A stretch of DNA of 64,000 bases from Comamonadaceae bacterium (GTDB taxonomy: Bacteria; Pseudomonadota; Gammaproteobacteria; Burkholderiales; Burkholderiaceae_C), in the NCBI GenBank assembly GCA_013297875.1, contig JAAFIW010000005.1, positions 124,001 to 188,000 of the forward strand, in the 5' to 3' direction. This document shows positions 7,076 to 16,583 of the stretch, piece after piece (within the stretch, counting starts at the first letter, position 1; each line of letters begins with the position of its first letter). A program made the position numbers and the translations under genes. The notes under the pieces were generated by a model, which searched no databases, had not been told where the DNA came from, and saw only the letters and a list, made by a program, of their open reading frames with translations.

Positions 7076-7480
7076 CTAGTTCACTCTAACAGACAAAGAA
7101 AAAACTCCGGCTCCATAGCCTCTTAAGTTCGAGGCGGTACCATTAACCCACCGTTTAAAAACTCGTGTATTCACTGGGGCAATATACGTGTTGTCATAGC
7201 CGCTAGAGGTAATGGTTTGCCTCCAATAAACCTCTCCGGTAACTGCTCCCATAACCTTGAAGTCAGCAGTTATAGCACCCCAAAACGCATTTGAATCTAC
7301 CTTAATAACCAAACTCTCATTCGCAGGGACAGTTAAATTATTTGTTGAACAATTTAGCACGTCAGCATACCCGTTGCTATTGTACACATTGCAGTATTGC
7401 AAAGTGGCAAATGCGTTTGCGCTCAAACCCATGACCCATACCGCGGCAGTAACCGCCAAAGAGTTCTTCAACATATTCAT
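7076..7480 (-). CDS. Small exported protein, cluster paralogue 7
   Basis: 134 residues from ATG 7480, with AGGAATC upstream. Signal peptide residues 1-25 (MNMLKNSLAVTAAVWVMGLSANAFA). The mature part has CNVYNSNGYADVLNC, PANES, ITADFKVMGAVTGEVYWRQTI, YIAPVNTRVFKRWVNGTASNLRG. First gene of the cluster in transcription order. The 160 bases upstream contain a decayed piece of the leader cassette (GGGACTGTTGCCGTTGCTTTAG) but no terminator hairpin. Function unknown. Confidence 0.83.
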   Translation of the reverse strand: MNMLKNSLAVTAAVWVMGLSANAFATLQYCNVYNSNGYADVLNCSTNNLTVPANESLVIKVDSNAFWGAITADFKVMGAVTGEVYWRQTITSSGYDNTYIAPVNTRVFKRWVNGTASNLRGYGAGVFSLSVRVN

Positions 7481-7639
7481 GATTGATTCCTAAAAAATAT
7501 TCATTGGAGAAAGGCCTGCTTCTGCTTGGGACTGTTGCCGTTGCTTTAGGGCCCCAGCTTGTCTTGTGTGCATAATAGGCCTTCACCACCGAATTGTTTG
7601 TTTCATTTGTTATTTAACCTGATTTTTTAGGTGTTTGCA

Positions 7640-8344
7640 CTATGATCGGATACCCGTAGCGTAGTCACTCAACATATCGATATCACGAACAACGATTTTT
7701 CTGCGATGAATCGCAATCACTTGCACCAGTTCCAACCGCTCCAAAGCTATAGAAGTGCGCACTCGACTTTGGCCAGCAAAACTAGCAATGTCCAGGTGAC
7801 TCACTTCGCGCAATTCAACCAAACCATCCTTGGTACTCTGGCCGAACTGGATTGTCAATCTGGCTAGCGCAAAAGCAGTTCGGGCTAAAGTGTTTCCTAT
7901 CCAAGCGCTACTTAACTGACTTAAAGCATCGGCGTTACACGCACGCAGGACCCGTGTCATGACCTGCGCCAGTGTGGGGCTTTTGTCAAAAGCATTGTCT
8001 ATGCACGTTTGGGGAATTTGGTAGAACTGAGACTCCGTGAGACTTGCAAGCTCAAATGGTGTTGAGCATTCAACCAACTCGAAGGGCCCAATCCAACGAA
8101 GATCGCGACGCGAACCTTGGCGGCTATAGCAACTCAAACGCAGTCGGCCGCTTTGATTCAAGTAGACGTGTGTGGAGGGACAACCTTGACTGACAATAAC
8201 CGTGTTTGGCTTGACGCTTGTACATCTACTTCCTGACAGTAGCAGTATCTTGTCATGTGGCGACAAAAGCTGCCAAAGCCTGGTGTCGGATGATCCCGCC
8301 ACATGAGAATCGGTACTGGGCGGCTCGTATTGCGCTGAATCCAT
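7640..8344 (-). CDS. Crp/Fnr-family transcription regulator
   Basis: 234 residues from ATG 8344. Residues about 30-120 form a degenerate cyclic-nucleotide-binding beta-roll (ILLLSGSRCTSVKPNTVIVSQG, VYLNQSGRLRLSCYSRQGSRRDLRWIGPFELVECS). Residues about 150-225 carry a winged helix-turn-helix (LREVSHLDIASFAGQSRVRTSIALERLELVQVIAIHRRKIVVRD). The Arg/Glu phosphate-binding set of true Crp and the Fnr N-terminal Cys cluster are not seen, so the effector is unknown. It lies just upstream of the exported-protein cluster, same strand and similarly AT-rich, so it may control the cluster; that is inferred from position only. Confidence 0.85.
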   Translation of the reverse strand: MDSAQYEPPSTDSHVAGSSDTRLWQLLSPHDKILLLSGSRCTSVKPNTVIVSQGCPSTHVYLNQSGRLRLSCYSRQGSRRDLRWIGPFELVECSTPFELASLTESQFYQIPQTCIDNAFDKSPTLAQVMTRVLRACNADALSQLSSAWIGNTLARTAFALARLTIQFGQSTKDGLVELREVSHLDIASFAGQSRVRTSIALERLELVQVIAIHRRKIVVRDIDMLSDYATGIRS

Positions 8345-8574
8345 CAATTAATCTAATAAAATAAAAATGCAAATAATTATTAAGCGTGACTCAAGCCAAA
8401 CTAACGCCTAAGTAGGGTGTCTAGCGAGTTCGAAGCCCAGAAAGTTTGACCCATCGGCTAAAGAAAATCCAATGCCCGTTTGTTTCGTCTTTATGACTAT
8501 CACCGAGATAGCGTCATGCAATTTTTGCATAGTCTGGGTTGCTTTTTGATTTCTTAGACACAGGCTGTTTGACG

Positions 8575-8940
8575 ACTGCAAGAAGATCGCGGCGACGACC
8601 AGCGCGAACTGGTCGCATGCGACGTGCGCACGTTTTGCCGCCGGAACTGCAACGAGTGCGCAGATGCCAAGCGGCGAATCGTGGCCTGCACGCCCGACCA
8701 GCCCAATCTTTTCGCCCGCATCTGCGGCTTTTTTGACCAGCACCACGGTTTCTCCATTCTTGACGCCAAGGTGCACACCGCCAACAACGGCTATGCGCTG
8801 GACACGTTTCAGGTAGTCAACGCACTCATACCCTGGGCGAGCGCGTGGAAGACACGTTTTTGATCGATGGCCCCGAGCTACAGCACAACCGCAAGCAGAT
8901 CGAGATTGAAACCGAGCTGCTGGAGACGTTGGGGGCTTGA
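8575..8940 (+). pseudogene. glnD: Remnant of glnD (C-terminal ACT region)
   Basis: Translating the plus strand gives CTPDQPNLFARICGFFDQHHGFSILDAKVHTANNGYALDTFQVV, typical of the ACT domains of the PII uridylyltransferase GlnD. After a deletion and frame change comes GERVEDTFLIDGPELQ and the terminal IETELLETLGA with a TGA stop at 8938-8940. About 90 residues between the two blocks and the whole catalytic part are missing. It cannot be functional, and the intact gene must be elsewhere. Confidence 0.85.
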
Positions 8941-8970
8941 GATTTCCGTCAGCCGTTTGCTTCACTTTTT

Positions 8971-8994
8971 GTAGCTGCTCGAGTAATCTGGGCG
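8971..8994. repeat. Fragment of the dispersed CTGCTCAAGCAGC repeat
   Basis: TGTAGCTGCTCGAGTAATC: core of the dispersed repeat family, incomplete. Confidence 0.5.
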
Positions 8995-9005
8995 TGCACT
9001 ATCTC

Positions 9006-9626
9006 CTAATTTGGCTGCGAAATGCCCCCCGCTACGGCCAAAACCAGCCGACTGGCGGGGCCAGCCAGTTGCGGCAGGTCGGCCAGGCGGTCCTGCTCGA
9101 TCAACTCCAGCACCCATTCGTTGATACCTCCCACCACGGCCATGGCCATGGCTGGCGGTAGAGGTTCGCTGCGATCCTTGTCAGCGTTGACAACGTCCAG
9201 CATCAGTTGCGCCAGCTGAGCGTTGGCTTGCCGACGCGATGCCAGACCGGGGCTGCCCAGGCCGTGGATTTCAACAAACAAGGTGCGCAGCAGCACCGGG
9301 TTTTGAGCCAAACAGGAAAAGTAGGCCACCAGGGCTTGCTCCACCTGGGTTTGCCAATGGCGCGCGGGATTCAACGCACCGCGCAGCACCTGCAGGGCGT
9401 TGCGGCTGGCGGCTTGGTGCAGGGCAATCAGGCAGTCGGCCTTGGTGGCGAAATGCTCGTAGAAGGTGCGGCGCGACACGGTGGCCAGGCTCACCACATC
9501 GGCAATCGTGGTGTCGGCATAGCCCTTGGTGGCCACCGCTTGGGCCATGGCCTCCAGCAGGCGCTGGCGGTGCTCGGCTCCTGGTGGGTCGGACAGGTCG
9601 TTCGCGTTGGCGCTGGGGGTGTGCAT
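9006..9626 (-). CDS. TetR-family transcription repressor
   Basis: 206 residues from ATG 9626; a TTG two codons earlier is also possible. Residues about 20-65 hold the TetR helix-turn-helix (RLLEAMAQAVATKGYADTTIADVVSLATVSRRTFYEHFATKADCL). The remainder is a helical ligand-binding domain ending in AGGISQPN. Divergent from the metal-dependent hydrolase at 9764; the shared intergenic space holds two copies of a TTGGTAC-N6-GTACCA operator, so autoregulation plus control of the hydrolase is likely. The ligand is not deducible. Confidence 0.92.
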   Translation of the reverse strand: MHTPSANANDLSDPPGAEHRQRLLEAMAQAVATKGYADTTIADVVSLATVSRRTFYEHFATKADCLIALHQAASRNALQVLRGALNPARHWQTQVEQALVAYFSCLAQNPVLLRTLFVEIHGLGSPGLASRRQANAQLAQLMLDVVNADKDRSEPLPPAMAMAVVGGINEWVLELIEQDRLADLPQLAGPASRLVLAVAGGISQPN

Positions 9627-9662
9627 ATCCAATTGTCAGGGCATTTTTTAGGGTTTCAGCAT

Positions 9663-9682
9663 TTGGTACTTGACAGTACCAA
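9663..9682. promoter_or_regulatory. TetR operator site 1
   Basis: Perfect 7-bp inverted repeat TTGGTAC-N6-GTACCAA. The spacer reads TTGACA, a consensus -35 box, so repressor binding would block a plus-strand promoter. Confidence 0.8.
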
Positions 9683-9705
9683 CACTTGAGATGACCATAC
9701 AGATA

Positions 9706-9725
9706 TTGGTACATAACAGTACCAG
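9706..9725. promoter_or_regulatory. TetR operator site 2
   Basis: TTGGTAC-ATAACA-GTACCAG, the same inverted repeat as site 1. The centres are 43 bp apart, about four helical turns, so both dimers face the same side. Confidence 0.78.
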
Positions 9726-9763
9726 ACAGGCTTCCCGCTCAGCTTCCAAACCGAAAGTCAAAC

Positions 9764-10582
9764 ATGACCGATCTCGTTGTTCGCCGCCTCCTGGTTGACC
9801 TGCAGCAGCCGTTTGCCCGCCACTGGTGCGGCGGCGATGCGTTTCGCAGCGCTTTTTTCAATGCCTTGTCGATGAGTTTTCCCATTGGGGAGCAGTTTTT
9901 TATCGACTCGGTGCGCAACGGCCACAAGGCGCTGCCCGCGGAGAAAAAAGCGGCGTTTGATACGGAAGTGGCCGGATTTGTGGGGCAGGAAGCCACGCAC
10001 CGCCGCATTCACGCCCTGTTCAACGGCCACCTGGAAACGCAGGGCCTGGTGAACCACTGGGGGCCGCGCGCGCAGGAGCGCATGAAGCTGCTGGAAGGCA
10101 CAGATCCACGCCACCCGCTGGCCATCACAGCGGCCAACGAGCATTTCACGGCCATTTTTGCCGAGTGGATGCTGGCCAACCCGGAGATGGTGCACAGCGA
10201 CGACACGCGCCTGCAAACCCTGTGGCTGTGGCACAGCGCCGAAGAGGCTGAGCACAAGAGCACGGCGTTTGACGTGTACCAGGCGCTGGGTGGCAGCCAG
10301 CAGTGGCGCATCACCTGGTTTCGCCGCATTACCCTGGTTTTTTTGGGCGACACCCTGCGCCAGACGGTCTCCAATCTGCACCAAGACGGCACGCTGTGGC
10401 GGTTGAGCACCTGGCGCAGCGGCGCACAGTTTCTGTTTGGCAAAACCGGTTTGATCCGCCAGACCTACAAGCCTTGGCGCGACTACTTCAAAACCGACTT
10501 TCACCCCAATCAGCAGCACACCGGGCAATCGGAACGCTGGCTGCAGGACAACCGGGCGCAGTATGAGCCGGTAGGCGGTTAG
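9764..10582 (+). CDS. Predicted metal-dependent hydrolase (PF10118-type)
   Basis: 272 residues from ATG 9764. Resembles the predicted metal-dependent hydrolase family PF10118. Conserved acidic and His residues are visible: FVGQEATHRRIHALFN near residue 73, ANEHFTAIFAEWM near residue 127, WHSAEEAEHKSTAFDVY near residue 160. This pattern recalls a di-iron/helical-bundle metal site with E-x2-H motifs. The C-terminal half is hydrophobic (ITLVFLGDTLRQ) and may associate with the membrane. Under the TetR operators; substrate unknown. Confidence 0.85.
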   Translation: MTDLVVRRLLVDLQQPFARHWCGGDAFRSAFFNALSMSFPIGEQFFIDSVRNGHKALPAEKKAAFDTEVAGFVGQEATHRRIHALFNGHLETQGLVNHWGPRAQERMKLLEGTDPRHPLAITAANEHFTAIFAEWMLANPEMVHSDDTRLQTLWLWHSAEEAEHKSTAFDVYQALGGSQQWRITWFRRITLVFLGDTLRQTVSNLHQDGTLWRLSTWRSGAQFLFGKTGLIRQTYKPWRDYFKTDFHPNQQHTGQSERWLQDNRAQYEPVGG

Positions 10583-10627
10583 ATTGGGGTAGACGAGGTC
10601 ACGCACAGTCAATTGAGTGCCTTTTCG

Positions 10628-10676
10628 GCCTCCAGCCCATGTAAAACCTGCTCAAGCAGCTATAGAAATAGTAGCG
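10628..10676. repeat. Dispersed CTGCTCAAGCAGCTAT repeat
   Basis: CAGCCCATGTAAAACCTGCTCAAGCAGCTATAGAAATAGTAGCG in pieces: full-length intergenic copy between the hydrolase and the CinA-domain gene. Confidence 0.8.
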
Positions 10677-10720
10677 TTTGTGTTGGCATCACCACGATGT
10701 GAACAGGCTACGATGCGCTC

Positions 10721-11773
10721 ATGAACGCTACCACCCCCACCTTCCCCGCGCTGCCTGGCTTAGCCCCAGACCCCATCCCCCAATTTGGCCTCATCGTCAT
10801 CGGCGACGAAATTCTCTCGGGTAAGCGTGCCGACAAGCACATGCCCAAGGTGATCGAATTGCTGGCCGCGCGCGGGCTGTCGCTGGCCTGGTGCGAGTAT
10901 GTGGGCGACGACCCGCAGCGCATCACCACCACACTCAAGCGCGCGTTCGCATCAGGTGACGTGGTGTTTTCCACCGGCGGCATCGGCGCCACGCCCGACG
11001 ACCACACCCGCCAATGCGCCGCAGCTGCGCTGGGCCTGCCGCTGGCGCTGCACCCGCAAGCCGAAGCACTGATCCGCGAGCGCATGCAAGACCTGGCGCG
11101 CGAACAGGGCACGGTCTACGAAGCCGATCGGCCCGACAACATTCACCGGCTGAACATGGGCGTGTTTCCACAAGGCGCGCAGCTGGTGCCCAATCCGTTT
11201 AACAAGATTCCGGGGTTCTTTTGTGGCGAACGCCGCGCCGGGCCGCCCCAAGCAAGTTCGGCCCCCTCGGGGGGCAGCGACCCACACGCAGTGGGGGAGC
11301 GTGGGGGCACCGAACGCCGCGCCGGGCCGCCCCAAGCAAGTTCGGCGGCCCCACGCCACGGCGAAGCCGGGGCCCCTTCCCCGGCTGGGGGCAGGGAATT
11401 ACACGGAGTGAACGACCGTGGGGGCACCATCTACTTCGTGCCTGGGTTTCCTGTGATGGCCTGGCCGATGGTTGAGTGGGTGCTGGACACGCATTACGCG
11501 GCGTTTGCGCACCGTGCGGCGCAGGTCGAACGCTCGGTGATCGTGTTTGGCGCAATGGAAGCGACGCTCACGCCGTTGATGGAGCAGATCGAGCAGGCGC
11601 ATTCCGGCATCAAGGTGTTCAGTCTTCCGAGCGTCGATCACCCACAGTACGGGCGACACATTGAGCTGGGTGTGAAAGGCCTGGCCGCCGATGTGCCCGC
11701 TGCCTACCAGCAACTCAAGGCGGGGTTGCTGAAGGCGAACGCGAAGCTGGGGCCTGAGCTGCCCGCGCCGTGA
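10721..11773 (+). CDS. CinA/MoaB-domain (competence/damage-inducible protein A) family protein with in-frame insertion
   Basis: 350 residues; such proteins are usually about 270-285. The molybdopterin-binding-like fold is clear: FGLIVIGDEILSGKRADKHM at residues 21-40, STGGIGATPDDHTRQC near residue 85, and FVPGFPVMAWPMVEWVLD after the insertion. Residues about 168-235 (GERRAGPPQASSAPSGGS...) are low-complexity and encoded by two copies of a GC-rich repeat; they interrupt the normal N-K-I-P-G-F ... Y-F-V-P-G-F join without shifting frame. The nicotinamide-nucleotide amidohydrolase domain of full CinA is absent. The role could be nucleotide pyrophosphatase or molybdopterin-related binding. Whether the inserted loop is tolerated is unknown. 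Confidence 0.88.
   Translation: MNATTPTFPALPGLAPDPIPQFGLIVIGDEILSGKRADKHMPKVIELLAARGLSLAWCEYVGDDPQRITTTLKRAFASGDVVFSTGGIGATPDDHTRQCAAAALGLPLALHPQAEALIRERMQDLAREQGTVYEADRPDNIHRLNMGVFPQGAQLVPNPFNKIPGFFCGERRAGPPQASSAPSGGSDPHAVGERGGTERRAGPPQASSAAPRHGEAGAPSPAGGRELHGVNDRGGTIYFVPGFPVMAWPMVEWVLDTHYAAFAHRAAQVERSVIVFGAMEATLTPLMEQIEQAHSGIKVFSLPSVDHPQYGRHIELGVKGLAADVPAAYQQLKAGLLKANAKLGPELPAP
11222..11425 (+). repeat. GC-rich repeat pair inserted in the CinA-domain gene
   Basis: GCGCCGGGCCGCCCCAAGCA occurs twice (from about 11233 and from about 11319). CCCCCTCGGGGGG and CCGGGGCCCCTTCCCCGG form hairpins. Length keeps the reading frame. Confidence 0.82.
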
Positions 11774-11811
11774 CAGACGACAGAGTTGTAGCGCGCATGC
11801 CCCCATCCCTG

Positions 11812-11832
11812 CCTTCCCCCAGCGGGGGAAGG
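11812..11832. terminator. Hairpin between convergent genes
   Basis: CCTTCCCCC-AGC-GGGGGAAGG, 9-bp stem and 3-base loop, between the convergent ends of the CinA-domain gene and mrdA. No long T run, so terminator function is likely but not certain. Confidence 0.6.
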
Positions 11833-11843
11833 AGTTAAGGCAG

Positions 11844-13802
11844 TTACTGCGGCGCAGCAGGCCAGGTCACAGCAGCCGCTTCGCGTGGCTTGCCAATGGG
11901 CGCTGCGGCCAGGCCTTTGCGCACGGCGGTCATGTCTTCGTCGTTGGGGTATTGGCCCAGCAGCCAGTAGTCAAACACGCGCCGGGCAATGGGGGCTGCG
12001 TGGGCAGCACCAAAGCCCGCGTTTTCCACCACCACGGCCAACGCAATTTTTGGGTTGTCGGCGGGGGCAAATGCCACATACAGCGCATGGTCGCGCTCGT
12101 GCTCTTCCAGTTTGGCGGCGTTGTATTTGTCTTTCTGGCCGATGGTCACGGCCTGGGCCGTGCCGGTTTTGCCGCCCGACAGGTAGCCCGCACCAGCAAA
12201 TACGCGGGCTGAGGTACCGTCTTGCGTGACGCTGACCATGGCCCGGCGCACCGCGGCCATATGTTCGGGCTTGTAGCCCAGGTCGATTGGTGGCTCCGGT
12301 GTCACTGGCACACGCTGGCGCGTCATCGCGTCTTGCGTGGCAATCACCAGACGGGGTTTGTGTTTGATGCCGTCGTTGGCCAGTATGGCTGTGGCCTGAG
12401 CCAGTTGCAGCATGGTGAAGCTGTTGTAGCCCTGGCCAATGCCCAGCGAAATGGTCTCGCCCGCAAACCACTTTTTTTGCTCGGCACGCTTGTAGTAATT
12501 GCGCTTCCAGTCCTGGCTGGGCAGCACGCCGCGCACTTCGCCGTTGATATCGATGCCCGTGATCTGCCCAAACCCCAGCGGTTTCATGAAGTCGTGTATG
12601 GCATCCACACCCAGTTCGTTGGCCAGCGAATAGTAATACACATTGCTGGATTTGACGATGCTGATGTGCATGTCCACCGCGCCCAGGCCGTGGTCGCCAT
12701 GGCTGCGAAAGGTGTGGCCGGCAAAGGTCCAGGAACCAGCGTCGTTGATGACGGTGCTGGCTGTGCGCTTGCCGCTTTGCAGTGCCGCCATGGCCATGAA
12801 AGGCTTGTAGGTAGAGCCGGGTGGGTAGGTGCCGCGCAGGGCCCGGTTGAGGAGCGGTTTTTCAATCGACTCGTTCAGCGATTGCCAGCTTTCGGTGTCA
12901 ATGCCGTCAACAAACAGGTTGGGGTCAAACGTGGGCTTGCTGACAAAGGCCAGCACCTCACCGGTTTTGGGGTCCAGGGCCACCAGCGCGCCCCGGCGCT
13001 CGCCAAACATGTCTTCCACCAGCCTTTGCAGTTTGATGTCAATCGACAGCATGACGGTGTTACCCGGCGTGGCGGGGTTGCTGGCCAGCTTGCGCACGGC
13101 GCGGCCACCGGCCGAGGTTTCCACCTCTTCAACACCGGTCGTGCCGTGCAGTGACTTTTCAAAACTCTGCTCAATGCCCAGCTTGCCGATGTAGTCGGTG
13201 CCGCGGTAGTTGGCCTGGTCTTCTTCCGGCCAGTCTTCCATGTTCTGCTTTTCAGTCTGATTGACCCGGCCGATGTACCCAATCACGTGGCTGGCCAACT
13301 CGCCAAACGGGTAGCTGCGAAAAAGGCGTGCCTTGATTTCAACACCCGCAAAACGGTAGCGCTGCGCCGCAAATTTGGCGACTTCTTCGTCCGTCAGGCG
13401 GGTGCGAATAGGCAGCGATTCGAAGCTTTTGGATTCGTCCATCAGCTTCTTGAAGCGTCGGCGGTCACGTGGCGTGATCTCCACCACGCTGTTGAGCTCT
13501 TCCAGCGCTGCATCCAGCGGGCCACGAATCTTGGAGGGTGTGATCTCCAGGGTGTAAGCCGAGTAGTTGGTGGCCAAAATGCTACCGCTGCGATCCAGAA
13601 TCAGGCCGCGGTTGGGCACGATGGGCACGACCGCCGTGCGGTTGCTCTCGGCCTGCTCGCTCAAGTCGTCGTGGCGCACCACCTGCAAGTAAACCAGCCG
13701 GCCGGTCAGCAACAGAAACGACAGCACCACCACCAGACCGGCCACAAACACGCGGGCCCGAAAGCGGGACAGGTCGGCTTCAACATTGCGCAGTTCAGTC
13801 AT
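11844..13802 (-). CDS. mrdA: Penicillin-binding protein 2 (peptidoglycan transpeptidase)
   Basis: 652 residues. Cross-links peptidoglycan during side-wall elongation together with RodA and the MreBCD complex. A single N-terminal membrane anchor lies at residues 17-40 (VFVAGLVVVLSFLLLTGRLVYL). The dimerisation/pedestal region follows (RGLILDRSGSILATN). The transpeptidase domain has the active Ser in STYK (330-333), SSN at 385-387 and KTGTA near residue 545. It ends the mreB-mreC-mreD-mrdA cluster, 20 bases after mreD. In many relatives rodA follows; here the convergent CinA-domain gene does. Confidence 0.97.
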   Translation of the reverse strand: MTELRNVEADLSRFRARVFVAGLVVVLSFLLLTGRLVYLQVVRHDDLSEQAESNRTAVVPIVPNRGLILDRSGSILATNYSAYTLEITPSKIRGPLDAALEELNSVVEITPRDRRRFKKLMDESKSFESLPIRTRLTDEEVAKFAAQRYRFAGVEIKARLFRSYPFGELASHVIGYIGRVNQTEKQNMEDWPEEDQANYRGTDYIGKLGIEQSFEKSLHGTTGVEEVETSAGGRAVRKLASNPATPGNTVMLSIDIKLQRLVEDMFGERRGALVALDPKTGEVLAFVSKPTFDPNLFVDGIDTESWQSLNESIEKPLLNRALRGTYPPGSTYKPFMAMAALQSGKRTASTVINDAGSWTFAGHTFRSHGDHGLGAVDMHISIVKSSNVYYYSLANELGVDAIHDFMKPLGFGQITGIDINGEVRGVLPSQDWKRNYYKRAEQKKWFAGETISLGIGQGYNSFTMLQLAQATAILANDGIKHKPRLVIATQDAMTRQRVPVTPEPPIDLGYKPEHMAAVRRAMVSVTQDGTSARVFAGAGYLSGGKTGTAQAVTIGQKDKYNAAKLEEHERDHALYVAFAPADNPKIALAVVVENAGFGAAHAAPIARRVFDYWLLGQYPNDEDMTAVRKGLAAAPIGKPREAAAVTWPAAPQ

Positions 13803-13822
13803 GGACAGCCCGTGGTCGGTAG

Positions 13823-14341
13823 CTACAAAGGACGGTTGGCATCGCGGTCAGGCGCACGCCGTTGCGGGGCCAGCAGCATGACGCTGACAACCGGCCACAA
13901 CACTGCCTGCAGCAGCGGTGCCAACAGCATAGACCAGCCCGGAAACAAGCCGCCAGACAGCATGCGAATCACCAGCTCGATGGCGTGGGCTGCGGCAAAC
14001 AATGGCAGCACCTGCAGCGCCTGGGAAGGCACCGAAAACCACAGCAGGCGGCGGTGAATCGTGATGGCAAAGTAACTCAGCACCGTATAGGCCAGCGCAT
14101 GCTGCCCCAACAAGCCAGCCTGGTGCACATCCATGGCCACGCCAAACACAAAAGCAGCACCAATCCCCACCCGCAGCGGCTGATGGACGCTCCAGAACAC
14201 CAGCACCAGCGCCAGCATGTCGGGCATCCACGGTGTGCGGCCCAAGGGCAGCATGTTCACCAGCAACGCCGCCAGCAGACTGCCCCAGATAAACAGGGGT
14301 TGCGCGGGCAGCAGCAGCTGTTGGCCGGGCCGCATGATCAT
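13823..14341 (-). CDS. mreD: Rod shape-determining protein MreD
   Basis: 172 residues. The start (MIMRPGQQ) at 14341 overlaps the mreC stop as ATGA; a second ATG lies two codons later. About five hydrophobic membrane segments (LFIWGSLLAALLVNMLPL, MLALVLVFWSVH, VGIGAAFVFGVAMDV, ALAYTVLSYFAI, LLAPLLQAVLWPVVSVMLL). Integral membrane part of the elongasome linking MreC to the cytoplasmic MreB filament. Longer frames upstream run through mreC and are not used. Confidence 0.94.
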   Translation of the reverse strand: MIMRPGQQLLLPAQPLFIWGSLLAALLVNMLPLGRTPWMPDMLALVLVFWSVHQPLRVGIGAAFVFGVAMDVHQAGLLGQHALAYTVLSYFAITIHRRLLWFSVPSQALQVLPLFAAAHAIELVIRMLSGGLFPGWSMLLAPLLQAVLWPVVSVMLLAPQRRAPDRDANRPL

Positions 14342-15255
14342 TTGCGGGTCGCCTTTTTTCCAGTCGCTGGCACGTCGTCGGGCAAGCGCATCGTCGCTTG
14401 CGCCACGCCTGGCTTGAGCACCATCACGTGGCGCGCGGCATCCACCAGCGCCTGGGGTGTGCAAGTAATGCGTGCAAACGCCGAATCCGCGCGCCGCTCC
14501 ACCTTGTCAACCCGGGCCACCGGCAGACCGGGCGGGTACACACCATCGACGCCGCTGGTGGTCAGCAGATCGCCGGCCTGCACGTCGGCATTGCCGCCCA
14601 TGAAGCGCAACTCCAGCAAGCTGCTGTGCAATGAAGCATCGCCATACGCCACACTGCGCGCACCGGTGCGCACGTTGAGCACCGGAATTGCCTGCTCGCG
14701 GTCGACCAGCAAGGTCACCTCGCTGACCAGCGGATGGACCCGCGTGACTTGGCCCAAAACCCCTGACTCGTCGATCACCGGCGAGCCTGCCGCAATGCCT
14801 TGGGCCAGACCCTTGTCGATGATCACTTTGCGGGTGTAGGTGTCAGCCGCGTCGTACAGCACTTGCGCAGCCTGACCTTCCGTCTTGATCTGCTCCTTCA
14901 AGGCCAGCAGCTTGCGCAGGCGATCATTTTCCAGACTCAGCTGCTCCACCTGACCGGCTCGCAGCGATTGGGTCACCAGCATTTTGCGAGCCTCTTCTTC
15001 GCCCGCCTGGGCTGCATGCAGGGTCTGAAAGTACTGGCGGGCTTGTGCTACCGCATCAACGGGCTGCAGCGCAAGCCATTGGACGGGGTACAACACGGTG
15101 GCAACCGCAGCGCGCAGGGGCTGGATCACCCGAAACCGCGTGTCAGCCACCATCAAAAAGAATGCCAATGCGCTGAAAAACATCAAGCGCGACAAGGCCG
15201 ACGGGCCCTGCTTGAAGAAGGGCGGCGGGGTTCGGTCCAGCGTACCGAGAGGCAT
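14338..15255 (-). CDS. mreC: Rod shape-determining protein MreC
   Basis: 305 residues. One N-terminal membrane segment (LMFFSALAFFLMVADT, residues 24-39), a coiled coil (AQAGEEEARKMLVTQSLRAGQVEQLSLENDRLRKLLALKEQ, in pieces about 82-122), then the two beta-barrel periplasmic domain (VIIDKGLAQGI, SPVIDESGVLGQVTRVHP, SEVTLLVDREQAIPV, DLLTTSGVDGVYPPGLPVA). Periplasmic scaffold that activates PBP2. It starts 18 bases after the mreB stop and is translationally coupled to mreD. Confidence 0.96.
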   Translation of the reverse strand: MPLGTLDRTPPPFFKQGPSALSRLMFFSALAFFLMVADTRFRVIQPLRAAVATVLYPVQWLALQPVDAVAQARQYFQTLHAAQAGEEEARKMLVTQSLRAGQVEQLSLENDRLRKLLALKEQIKTEGQAAQVLYDAADTYTRKVIIDKGLAQGIAAGSPVIDESGVLGQVTRVHPLVSEVTLLVDREQAIPVLNVRTGARSVAYGDASLHSSLLELRFMGGNADVQAGDLLTTSGVDGVYPPGLPVARVDKVERRADSAFARITCTPQALVDAARHVMVLKPGVAQATMRLPDDVPATGKKATRK

Positions 15256-15273
15256 CGCTGCGTCCGCGCCGGC

Positions 15274-16583
<1,310 letters not shown>

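Noticed and set aside
8408-8965. 185-codon minus-strand open frame
   Set aside because: It is antisense to clear GlnD-like sequence on the plus strand and has no family character of its own.
11222-11425. CRISPR-like tandem repeats
   Set aside because: Only two imperfect copies inside a coding gene, no unique spacers and no cas genes.
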